A DNA stretch of 15,947 nucleotides, from NCBI GenBank assembly GCA_017941505.1, contig JAGAWH010000060.1, positions 1 to 15,947 of the forward strand, in the 5' to 3' direction. The translations under genes were made by a program, and so were the position numbers. Each line of letters starts with the position of its first letter. Position 1 is the first letter of the stretch. Positions 7,377-13,789 of the stretch are shown one piece after another. This DNA comes from Faecalicoccus sp. (lineage in GTDB: Bacteria > Bacillota_I > Bacilli_A > Erysipelotrichales > Erysipelotrichaceae). Under the pieces are notes generated by a model. That model made no database searches, was not told the DNA's origin, and saw only the letters and a list, made by a program, of their open reading frames with translations.

Positions 7377-8160
7377 GTCAATATTTGATCAGATAGCTCT
7401 TTATGCAAAGGAACTGGGCATTGATCTGTCTTCCGCAGAAATAGCTACGCTTGTGCAGAAGGAAGGCATGTGTGAACAGAGCATCAGGGATATTCATACA
7501 GTATTCCATTATCTCAGCCAGAAGCACAATGACGCTGTGGTTGAGGGATGCCTTAAGTTCAGCAGACTGCCAAGAAAAGAACCAAAAACATTTGAAAACT
7601 TTGATTTCAGCTGCATCCATGGAAAAGATGTGGAATCTTTGAAGAATATCTCTACCCTGGCTCCTCTGTATGCCAGAAAGAATCTGGCTTTTATCGGCCC
7701 ACAGGGCATCGGAAAAACACACCTGGCAATGGCATTTGGAAGGGCAGTATGCGAGAAAGGAATGAAATCATATTTCCTAAAGGCAACTGAATTAAATCAA
7801 AAGCTCACAAATGCGAGAAAATATGGCAAAGTGGCATCAGTAACAAATGGGCTTGTAAAGCCGTCATGTCTTATCATCGATGAAGTGGGACGATGTGTAT
7901 TCGATGAAATAAATACACAGATCTTTTTCGACATCATTGATAGAAGATCCAACAAAGAAGGACCTAACTGCATGATCTTTACGAGCAACAAAATTCCAAG
8001 CACATGGGGCAAATACTTTATCGAACAGGATTCGCTGCTCTGTGCCCTGGATCGATTCTTTGACGATTCTACAGTGTTCATGATCAAGGGAGAAAGCTAT
8101 CGCGGTAGAAAGACAAAAACAATCTCACTTGAAGCTGGAACAGATAAAACGATTAAATAA
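7369..8160 (+). CDS. istB: IS21-family helper ATPase IstB
   Basis: This 263-residue AAA+ ATPase, related to DnaC, selects the target and activates IstA. Walker A is Gly-Pro-Gln-Gly-Ile-Gly-Lys-Thr (110-117) and Walker B is Leu-Ile-Ile-Asp-Glu (Asp171-Glu172). A sensor-like Phe-Thr-Ser-Asn-Lys follows. The N-terminal 90 residues hold the IstB-type helical domain. It is translated from an ATG inside the end of istA, so expression is probably coupled. It is full length and ends 95 bases before the right tip. Confidence 0.95.
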   Translation: MTESIFDQIALYAKELGIDLSSAEIATLVQKEGMCEQSIRDIHTVFHYLSQKHNDAVVEGCLKFSRLPRKEPKTFENFDFSCIHGKDVESLKNISTLAPLYARKNLAFIGPQGIGKTHLAMAFGRAVCEKGMKSYFLKATELNQKLTNARKYGKVASVTNGLVKPSCLIIDEVGRCVFDEINTQIFFDIIDRRSNKEGPNCMIFTSNKIPSTWGKYFIEQDSLLCALDRFFDDSTVFMIKGESYRGRKTKTISLEAGTDKTIK

Positions 8161-8170
8161 CAATTAGTAT

Positions 8171-8255
8171 AAATTGTTGCGTTGGTCAATTTTACTTGGC
8201 TCATTTTGGTCATTTTAAATTGGCGCGAAATGGTCAAAGTCGACTGGCGCTAACA
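8171..8255. repeat. IS21 right end with multiple short repeats
   Basis: Read on the minus strand from the tip, the order is TGTTAGCGCCAG, TTTGACCA, GCGCCAATTTAAAATGACCA, AGCCAAGTAAAA, TTGACCAACGC. The innermost repeat (8171-8188) is an inverted copy of 6020-6038 with one A missing. These match the left-end motifs and are the expected IstA binding sites. Confidence 0.75.
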
Positions 8256-8259
8256 CCGG
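8256..8259. repeat. Target-site duplication of IS21 element, right copy (CCGG)
   Basis: This is the direct repeat of 5905-5908, followed by AAATTGATTAA, which continues the original nitroreductase frame (Glu-Ile-Asp-stop, with the leading G taken from CCGG). Confidence 0.8.
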
Positions 8260-8346
8260 AAATTGATTAAGTATTTCTATCTTTAAACGTATTGAAATAT
8301 TAATAGATTAAAAAATGAGGAAAGTCTCTATAATATATTTAAAAGA
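8260..8346 (+). promoter_or_regulatory. Native intergenic sliver between two insertion sequences, with displaced -10 box
   Basis: This 87-bp piece is all that remains of host sequence between the elements. It holds the last codons and stop (8268-8270) of the original nitroreductase frame and then AT-rich DNA with a perfect TATAAT at 8329-8334. In the rebuilt locus that box lies about 37 bases before the M13 peptidase ATG, the right place for its promoter. The -35 region is poor (GATTAA at 8306 with 17-base spacing). The box is now separated from the gene by the second insertion sequence. Confidence 0.5.
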
Positions 8347-8354
8347 TACGGTAC
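8347..8354. repeat. 8-bp target-site duplication, left copy (TACGGTAC)
   Basis: TACGGTAC directly precedes the left tip GGTAGTGT of the second element and is repeated exactly at 10238-10245 after the right tip ACACTACC. Confidence 0.9.
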
Positions 8355-8502
8355 GGTAGTGTAAAGAATTTATGAAAACTACCTTTTAGATTAGAAAATG
8401 TAGGTCTGAAAAAGAGTCCTACATTCTATGAACTGCACCCTCAGGTGCAAATTTAAGGAAAAGCGCCCTTCATGGGCGCACTTATCCTATCGTTTTCGAT
8501 AG
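8355..8502 (-). terminator. Series of hairpins in the left end of the second insertion sequence
   Basis: Five stem-loops follow the transposase gene: CTATCG/CGATAG (8487-8502), GCGCCC/GGGCGC (8463-8479, followed on the minus strand by TTTTCC), TGCACC/GGTGCA (8434-8449), AATGTAGG/CCTACATT (8397-8425, extended by two pairs past a mismatch and followed by a short T-rich run on the minus strand), and GGTAGT/ACTACC at the tip (8355-8383). The second and fourth are the best transposase terminators. The whole series could also block transcription entering from outside. Confidence 0.6.
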
Positions 8503-8526
8503 AATCTTAAAAATTCGATCTGTGGA

Positions 8527-10092
8527 TCAATTCGATTGATGATATTGAGAACTCAGTTCAATGAGCTTAAGCCATCTGTCCGGCATCAGGCTGTTTTCTT
8601 CAAACAGTCCATCGTCAACCGGTGTCTTATATTTGAGAGCTGAATGCTGGCGAAGAAAGTTGAAGAAGGTCACATACAGCACCATATATTCATTGGCGGC
8701 TTCCAGTGTGCTGTAGCCGTTGGTGCCATAGTAGTTCTGCTTGTATGTACGGTTAAGCCGTTCTTCGATCTGCTTGTATGGGCGGTACTCTTTGGATGTA
8801 TCATCCTGATTCTTGACACCTATGACCTGTTTGAGCGTGAAATCAATCTGATTGAGATGGAAGAAGAGCTGAGCTGCATTATAGATGGGATTCCCATCTG
8901 TAATAAGCAGGAGATCTTCCGGTATTTCCTTATATTTGGAAAGTACGTCATAGATTGACTGGCAGGCATCCTGCGTGTTCCTTGTCGCATTGATCTGATA
9001 GGAAGTAATGATTTTCCTTTCAGGATCGGACCAGAAGAACACATAGTTATTCTTTCCCTTGACATGGACATAGGTCTCATCGCCAACCATCGTATTTCCA
9101 AGCTGGTATGGATAGTTATCCACCAGAGGCTTTATCAGTCTCGATATCTTGGATGCATAGTTCATGATGGTCTGATGAGATATGTTCAAGCCGTGAACTT
9201 GACGCAGGATCAGGGCTGTCTTACGGGATGAGAGGCCAAAATTGACATAGTAGGTAAGAACCAGTGCCAAAACTTTCTGGTCGAAATGTATCTTATTGAT
9301 ATCAAAACCGACGGACTCTGATGTTCTTTTCAAGGTTTCCATATCAAATTTGAATTCACGGTAATGGTAGCGGAAGCGGTCCCTGCCGGAAGAAGTCTTT
9401 AGGTGTTCAGCCTTGCCTTCCTTGAAGAGTTTCTTATTTTTCTTGTAATAGGGACACTTATTATTCTGGCATGAATAGACAACATAGCCCTTGCGATCGT
9501 GCTGAACAGTGAGCTTACGGCCGCAGTGAGGACAGTAGATGCCGATTTCATCAGATGATGTCGTCTTGGTGGTGAAGGTGTTATGGCAGGCCTTGCACTG
9601 GAACTGGCCTTTACCTTTACTGTTGTCATAGATGTACTGTTTGGGAGCACCGCAGAAAGGACATGTGCCTTCAAATGAGAAAGGCGTACGGCGCCTTACC
9701 GGTGTGATTGGATGGTTGTTCAGTTCAGCCTGCCGGTACAGCTCTGAAAAGGACGGTGTAGAAACCTTCACATCCCAATCGAACAGGGGAGGTTCATCTA
9801 CGGTGAAATCTGCATAGGGAATCATGTGGTCCTTTGATTTCCTTGGCTTTTTCAGCAGGCTTTTGATTTGCTTTGCCAGTTCCGGATTCAGGACATTGAT
9901 GAAATCAGATAATCTTTCGACTGCCTTTGAACAGTCATCAACAAGCTGAATAAATTCCAGGGAATTTATTCTACGGGCAAGATTGTCAGGAATCTCCTTT
10001 GCCAGTAGGAGAGGCTCGAGCTGAGTAGAAAAAGTAAATATATTAGTTTGAAGAATTTTAACAAGATCTAAAAGTTGTGTTATACTATCCAC
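8527..10092 (-). CDS. DDE transposase with two zinc ribbons (IS6/IS240-like core)
   Basis: This is a 521-residue transposase. Residues 1-90 are helical and probably coiled. Two zinc-ribbon-like motifs follow: Cys144-x2-Cys147 with Cys166-x2-Cys169, and Cys187-x2-Cys190 with Cys208-x4-Cys213. A helix-turn-helix lies near 280-325 (Leu-Ser-Ser-Arg-Lys-Thr-Ala). The catalytic core has Asp338 in Gly-Asp-Glu-Thr-Tyr-Val, Asp399 in Ile-Thr-Asp-Gly-Asn-Pro, and Glu443 or Glu444 in Gln-Ile-Glu-Glu-Arg-Leu-Asn-Arg. The D-60-D spacing and Asp-Glu-Thr-Tyr-x-x-Val-Lys-Gly-Lys resemble IS6/IS240 transposases, but the D-to-E distance is longer than their usual 34 and the N-terminal half is extra. The start is GTG at 10090-10092, with AAAGGAG (10101-10107 on the minus strand) 8 bases upstream. 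It looks intact. Confidence 0.88.
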   Translation of the reverse strand: MDSITQLLDLVKILQTNIFTFSTQLEPLLLAKEIPDNLARRINSLEFIQLVDDCSKAVERLSDFINVLNPELAKQIKSLLKKPRKSKDHMIPYADFTVDEPPLFDWDVKVSTPSFSELYRQAELNNHPITPVRRRTPFSFEGTCPFCGAPKQYIYDNSKGKGQFQCKACHNTFTTKTTSSDEIGIYCPHCGRKLTVQHDRKGYVVYSCQNNKCPYYKKNKKLFKEGKAEHLKTSSGRDRFRYHYREFKFDMETLKRTSESVGFDINKIHFDQKVLALVLTYYVNFGLSSRKTALILRQVHGLNISHQTIMNYASKISRLIKPLVDNYPYQLGNTMVGDETYVHVKGKNNYVFFWSDPERKIITSYQINATRNTQDACQSIYDVLSKYKEIPEDLLLITDGNPIYNAAQLFFHLNQIDFTLKQVIGVKNQDDTSKEYRPYKQIEERLNRTYKQNYYGTNGYSTLEAANEYMVLYVTFFNFLRQHSALKYKTPVDDGLFEENSLMPDRWLKLIELSSQYHQSN

Positions 10093-10125
10093 GGGTGAAG
10101 CTCCTTTCTAATGTGTGGTAACTTT

Positions 10126-10155
10126 AGTATAACGGCTTCATCCTTTTTTTGTCCA
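10126..10155 (-). promoter_or_regulatory. Candidate transposase promoter
   Basis: On the minus strand, TGGACA (10150-10155) and TATACT (10126-10131) are 18 bases apart, 34 bases before the GTG start of the transposase. Both boxes are near consensus. Confidence 0.5.
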
Positions 10156-10237
10156 AAAAGAAGTATCACAACTTAAAGATATAAACAAATATTGAGGTGG
10201 TGTATTTGTGTCGAAATAGCCGATTTTTGACACTACC

Positions 10238-10245
10238 TACGGTAC
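10238..10245. repeat. 8-bp target-site duplication, right copy (TACGGTAC)
   Basis: This is an exact repeat of 8347-8354. It lies one base before the peptidase Shine-Dalgarno (AGGAGG, 10247-10252), so the element landed in the peptidase leader and kept its ribosome binding site. Confidence 0.9.
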
Positions 10246-10259
10246 TAGGAGGAAAGATA

Positions 10260-12326
10260 ATGAAAAAATGGAAAAGCGCTGTTGCGGCTTTAATGATCGG
10301 ATCTATGTGCATCTGCGGATGCAGTTCCGGACAGAGTGATAATACAGAATCTAAAACCGATTATACTTCCGGTGTTCCCTGGCTATGCAGTATATTGGAA
10401 GGCAATGTTACAGAGGATACACCGGCCAATTTGAAAGATGATTTTTATCTGGCGGTTAATAAGGATGCCTTAACAAAACTTGAAATTCCTTCCGATGAAA
10501 GTTCAGCCGGATTTTTTGATGAGGGCGGTCAAAAATTAGACAATGATTTCAAGGCTATGTTTACCGAAGCCAATCCTCAAACCCATGACCAGCAGCTGGC
10601 TTATGACTTTTATAATCTGCTGATGGATTGGGACACTCGAAATAAGATTGGAACTGAACCATTGACTGTTTCAATCGAACAGATTGAAAAAATCGAATCA
10701 TTAGATATGTTGACAAGTCATTTAGTCGATTCACCAATTCATTTTGCCCAAACATCTTTATGGAAGTTTGGCCCAACCATTGATTTCCAGGATTCAACCA
10801 AAAAAGTCGGATCTATAGGAACACCGGATCTGCTGATGGAAGATTCTGCTGAATATGACCAGATGAGTGAGCGGGGCAGTATACGAAAAGAGGCAAAATC
10901 AACGCTGGTTGTAAAGATGCTGGTAAAGAGCGGATATTCCGAAAAAGAAGCCCAGGCAAAGATTGATAACTGTCTGGAAATGGAGAAGCTTCTTGCCAAA
11001 GGTATTTTAACGACAAAAGAAATGAACAGCCCTGATTATTATTCTAAGATCGCAGACAATTATACCCTTAATGGAATTAAGAAAAAAACAGGGACAGCAC
11101 CGTTAGTTGACTACCTTCAAAAAAAGATGGGTGTTTCTGATCATCAGGAATATGTATTTTTATCTCCCAGATATCCGGATACACTGGCTGAAATTTATAA
11201 GGAAGATAATTTGGATTTAATCAAAGATTATCTGATTGTGCATAATGTTTTAGATATGGCCGGCTATCTCGATCGAGAAAGTTATGAGTGGTATTGGGAT
11301 TGTTTGAATGCGATTTCCGGCAGAACATCAATGAAGGATGATGCGATAAATGCTGCCAATAACGTTATTGAAATTCTTCCATGGCCGGCAGCCGAGTTGT
11401 ATACAGCTGCATATCTGAAAGAAGAAGATAAAGAGAGAATTACCCAGTTTGTAGAAAGTATTATCGATGCTTATCATGATATTCTAAATGATGCGGATTT
11501 CTTAAGCGATGAGGCAAAGGCAGCTGCCATTGAAAAGCTTGAAGCAATTTCAATGCGGATCTTATACCCGGATGATTGGACTCCATACAATTGCGATTCG
11601 TTGAATTTCAAAGGAAAAGAAGATGGAGGAAGTGTTGTGGATGCATTAGACGCTATCCAACAATACAATGTAAAAAGTGCAGTGGAAGAACTGGATAAAC
11701 CAGTCGATCCGACAAAATGGGATGTCCCACCAACTTTCTTTAACTGCTCATATGATCCAAAGACCAATTCCATTTGTATTTACGGGGCCTTCGCCAATGC
11801 CGGATTCTACCGTTCGGATATGACCGATGAAGAAATGTATGCGTATTTAGTATTCCCGACAGCACATGAGATTACTCACGCATTTGATGCCACAGGATCT
11901 CAATTTGATAAGAACGGTAATTTCAATGACTGGTGGTCTAAAGAAGACAGGGAAGCCTTTGACGCAAAAAACCAGAAGCTGATTGAATATTATGATGCGA
12001 TTATTCCTTGGAACGGAGAGAAATACTATGGACAAGTTGTATGCGGAGAAGCATGTGCCGATATGGGTTCGATGCGGTGCATGTTGAATCTCGCATCACA
12101 AAAAGAGAACTTTGATTATGATACCTTTTACCGCGATATCGCTGACCAATGGTTGTCAAAATATAAAAGGGAGACTGTAATCGGAAATTTGACTGATGTT
12201 CATCCATTAGATTATCTCCGGGTTAACTGTACTCTCCAACAATATCAGGAATTCTTTGATTTCTACGATATCAAGGAAGGCGACAACATGTATTTAGCTC
12301 CGGAAGATCGCGTGGCAATCTGGTAA
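10260..12326 (+). CDS. M13-family lipoprotein metallopeptidase (neprilysin/PepO-like)
   Basis: This 688-residue zinc peptidase is probably anchored outside the membrane as a lipoprotein and cleaves oligopeptides. The signal peptide is basic (Met-Lys-Lys-Trp-Lys), then hydrophobic, with a lipobox Cys-Ile-Cys-Gly-Cys giving lipid-modified Cys21. The catalytic motif is His536-Glu-Ile-Thr-His540 followed by Ala-Phe-Asp. The third zinc ligand is Glu597 in Gly-Glu-Ala-Cys-Ala-Asp-Met-Gly. Asn-Phe-Asn-Asp-Trp-Trp and the C-terminal His-Pro-x3-Leu-Arg-Val-Asn and Ala-Ile-Trp-stop are also M13 features. The substrate-binding Asn-Ala-Tyr-Tyr is changed to Asn-Cys-Ser-Tyr, and the usual cysteine near the C-terminal Trp is absent. 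I chose ATG 10260 because AGGAGG lies 7 bases before it and the signal peptide begins there. The open frame back to 10197 comes from the end of the insertion sequence. The native promoter has probably been displaced. Confidence 0.93.
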   Translation: MKKWKSAVAALMIGSMCICGCSSGQSDNTESKTDYTSGVPWLCSILEGNVTEDTPANLKDDFYLAVNKDALTKLEIPSDESSAGFFDEGGQKLDNDFKAMFTEANPQTHDQQLAYDFYNLLMDWDTRNKIGTEPLTVSIEQIEKIESLDMLTSHLVDSPIHFAQTSLWKFGPTIDFQDSTKKVGSIGTPDLLMEDSAEYDQMSERGSIRKEAKSTLVVKMLVKSGYSEKEAQAKIDNCLEMEKLLAKGILTTKEMNSPDYYSKIADNYTLNGIKKKTGTAPLVDYLQKKMGVSDHQEYVFLSPRYPDTLAEIYKEDNLDLIKDYLIVHNVLDMAGYLDRESYEWYWDCLNAISGRTSMKDDAINAANNVIEILPWPAAELYTAAYLKEEDKERITQFVESIIDAYHDILNDADFLSDEAKAAAIEKLEAISMRILYPDDWTPYNCDSLNFKGKEDGGSVVDALDAIQQYNVKSAVEELDKPVDPTKWDVPPTFFNCSYDPKTNSICIYGAFANAGFYRSDMTDEEMYAYLVFPTAHEITHAFDATGSQFDKNGNFNDWWSKEDREAFDAKNQKLIEYYDAIIPWNGEKYYGQVVCGEACADMGSMRCMLNLASQKENFDYDTFYRDIADQWLSKYKRETVIGNLTDVHPLDYLRVNCTLQQYQEFFDFYDIKEGDNMYLAPEDRVAIW

Positions 12327-12334
12327 AAAGTAAT

Positions 12335-12367
12335 ACAGCGATGATATTTACATCACCGCTGTTTTTT
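12335..12367 (+). terminator. Terminator between convergent peptidase and amidohydrolase genes
   Basis: ACAGCG-A-TGAT pairs with ATCA-C-CGCTGT (one mismatch) around a 6-base loop, followed by six Ts. It lies 8 bases after the peptidase stop and overlaps the last base or two of the amidohydrolase gene on the other strand. The minus-strand side also ends in a T-rich stretch, so it may serve both genes. Confidence 0.8.
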
Positions 12368-13652
12368 ACATATATTTGTCTAATAATGTATCGACATCTT
12401 TCATCTTTTTGATTTTAAGATCTTTATAAATCTGTCCTTTCATCACAACCATAGACAGATTTCTTAAAACAGATAAGTCTTCCAAAGGATTTTGATCTAC
12501 GATAATCATATCGGCACTTTTTCCTTTTTCAATTGATCCGGTCTCGTTATCAATGCCGACAATGGATGCGTTACCTAAAGTTGCTCGATACAGGATTTCA
12601 GCTTCCGACCAGCCTAAATACTTTTTGGCATAACATAACTCGCGCCAGAAATTATAGTTGGTGATAAACGGACATCCTACATCACTTCCAAATCCTACCG
12701 GAATATCATTTTCACGGCAGGTCTTAGCGCATTCCAGAATACCTTCTAATACGATATGCGAATTTTTCTTTGCGACAGGAAGGGCATGACTTTCAGAAAG
12801 GTCAAATTCAGCATACGGTACAGCCGGTGAAATGGTACAGATATGGGCTGCTTTGCGTTCTTTAAAGAGCTGTATGGTTTCATCGTTGAGTTTTGCCCCA
12901 TGTTCAATGGTATCGACACCATTTTCTAAAGCAGCTTTCACACCTTCAGGGCTTTCTACATGGGCAGCTACCATATATCCTAAACGATGCGCTTCATCCG
13001 CTGCCGCTTTGATAATTTCCGGAGGCATGCGAAGAACACCCGGTTCTCCTTCTTTGTCGCTGTCCATGATACCGCCTGTAATCATCAGCTTGATCAGATC
13101 AGGATTAGTAGCTGCGATTTGATGCACATGTTCAACCGCCTCTTCCGGAGATGCAGCAATCGTGGCAATAGACCCGGCAAAATGGCCGTTTGGAACAGAA
13201 ATACCTGTATTTCCGGCAAGAATACGCGGACCAACGCGTTTTCCGGCCTTGATTTCATCTCTTAGAATCGCATCAAAATCGAGAATACCACCTACCGTGC
13301 GAATGGTAGTACAGCCGCTGAATAACTCCATTTTGGCATAGCTGCCTAATAATTTTTTTACGATTACCTTCACCGGTTTTTTGGTGACAAGATCATATAG
13401 CTTTTTGTAGTCAATCGGTTTTGAATCTGCCTTTGGCGGTTTTCCGCTTGTCGCCAGATGAACATGCAGGTTAATCAAACCCGGTAATATATAAGCGCCG
13501 TTTAAATCGACTGTTTCATAACTGGATGAAGGAACAAAATCGGATACAATATCTTTGATTTTTCCGCTTTCTACAATGATTGTCTTACCATAGACCGGTT
13601 CCATATTTTTAGTTCCATCCAGGATGATTCCGTTCATATATGCATATTTCAT
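12366..13652 (-). CDS. Amidohydrolase, imidazolonepropionase / Xaa-Pro dipeptidase-like
   Basis: This 428-residue metal-dependent hydrolase of the amidohydrolase superfamily is in the branch with imidazolonepropionase and Xaa-Pro dipeptidase-like enzymes; it is probably cytoplasmic. The binuclear site residues are visible: His63-Val-His65 after Pro-Gly-Leu-Ile-Asn, Lys188 in Leu-Ile-Lys-Leu-Met (the carboxylated lysine), His231 in Ala-Ala-His-Val-Glu, His251 in Ile-Glu-His-Gly, and Asp324 in Gly-Ser-Asp-Val-Gly. Small beta-sandwich parts lie at both ends (Ala-Asp-Met-Ile-Ile-Val near the C-terminus). I chose ATG 13652 because AAGGAGC (13659-13665, minus strand) is 6 bases away; the frame continues open upstream to 13694 without a better site. 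The substrate is unknown; a role in peptide breakdown beside the M13 peptidase is only a guess. Confidence 0.88.
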   Translation of the reverse strand: MKYAYMNGIILDGTKNMEPVYGKTIIVESGKIKDIVSDFVPSSSYETVDLNGAYILPGLINLHVHLATSGKPPKADSKPIDYKKLYDLVTKKPVKVIVKKLLGSYAKMELFSGCTTIRTVGGILDFDAILRDEIKAGKRVGPRILAGNTGISVPNGHFAGSIATIAASPEEAVEHVHQIAATNPDLIKLMITGGIMDSDKEGEPGVLRMPPEIIKAAADEAHRLGYMVAAHVESPEGVKAALENGVDTIEHGAKLNDETIQLFKERKAAHICTISPAVPYAEFDLSESHALPVAKKNSHIVLEGILECAKTCRENDIPVGFGSDVGCPFITNYNFWRELCYAKKYLGWSEAEILYRATLGNASIVGIDNETGSIEKGKSADMIIVDQNPLEDLSVLRNLSMVVMKGQIYKDLKIKKMKDVDTLLDKYM

Positions 13653-13685
13653 AATAATGCTCCTTGAAATTACTTCTCTTTTTTC

Positions 13686-13715
13686 ATTATACACTTGTAC
13701 TAATGAGTAAGTTAA
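13686..13715 (-). promoter_or_regulatory. Candidate promoter of the amidohydrolase gene
   Basis: On the minus strand TATAAT (13686-13691) is preceded by TTAACT (13710-13715) with 18-base spacing. It lies 33 bases before the chosen ATG, and inside the longer open frame, which supports the shorter start. Confidence 0.5.
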
Positions 13716-13760
13716 CTGTTTCGGACAAAAAGATATATAACTATTTCACCGGATACAAGG

Positions 13761-13766
13761 TATAAT
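13761..13766 (+). promoter_or_regulatory. -10 box of the 13790 gene
   Basis: A perfect TATAAT lies 23 bases before the ATG at 13790. No good -35 box is found at normal spacing, so an activator or another recognition element may be needed. The leader would be very short. Confidence 0.4.
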
Positions 13767-13789
13767 ATATTTGATTTAGGAGTGAAACA

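Larger units (their letters stand above)
5909..8255 (+). mobile_element. Complete IS21-family insertion sequence (2347 bp)
   Basis: The element carries istA and istB in the standard overlapping order and is bounded by perfect 12-bp terminal inverted repeats (TGTTAGCGCCAG at 5909-5920 and its complement at 8244-8255). The tips begin TG and end CA, as in this family, and CCGG is duplicated outside. Both genes are intact, so the element may be active. It sits in the last codons of the nitroreductase gene, in the same orientation. Confidence 0.93.
8355..10237 (-). mobile_element. Complete insertion sequence, IS6/IS240-like transposase, 8-bp duplication (1883 bp)
   Basis: The boundaries are fixed by an exact 8-bp direct repeat outside and by imperfect inverted repeats inside: GGTAGTGTAAAGAATT at the left and GGTAGTGTCAAAAATC read inward from the right, 13 of 16 identical. 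It holds one leftward transposase gene, 172 bp of hairpin-rich non-coding DNA on the left and 145 bp with the promoter on the right. The GG-starting ends and 8-bp duplication fit IS6-type and some other families. Family assignment is by gross motifs and is not certain. Confidence 0.85.

Noticed and set aside
7378..7722. Minus-strand open frame inside istB
   Set aside because: It lies fully antisense to a clear IstB coding sequence and has no recognisable motif or ribosome binding site.
8355..8383. GGTAGT/ACTACC hairpin as native terminator of the nitroreductase
   Set aside because: It begins exactly at the left tip of the second insertion sequence, as shown by the 8-bp duplication, so it was not part of the host gene.
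8644..8958. Plus-strand open frame with hydrophobic segments inside the second element
   Set aside because: It is antisense to the intact transposase, has no ribosome binding site, and its hydrophobic look comes from the complementary codons.
10197..10259. N-terminal extension of the M13 peptidase from an upstream ATG
   Set aside because: It reads through the end of the insertion sequence and the target duplication. A strong Shine-Dalgarno and a lipoprotein signal peptide both mark ATG 10260 as the start.
13653..13694. 14-residue N-terminal extension of the amidohydrolase
   Set aside because: Its first codons overlap the candidate -10 box, and the good Shine-Dalgarno serves ATG 13652.
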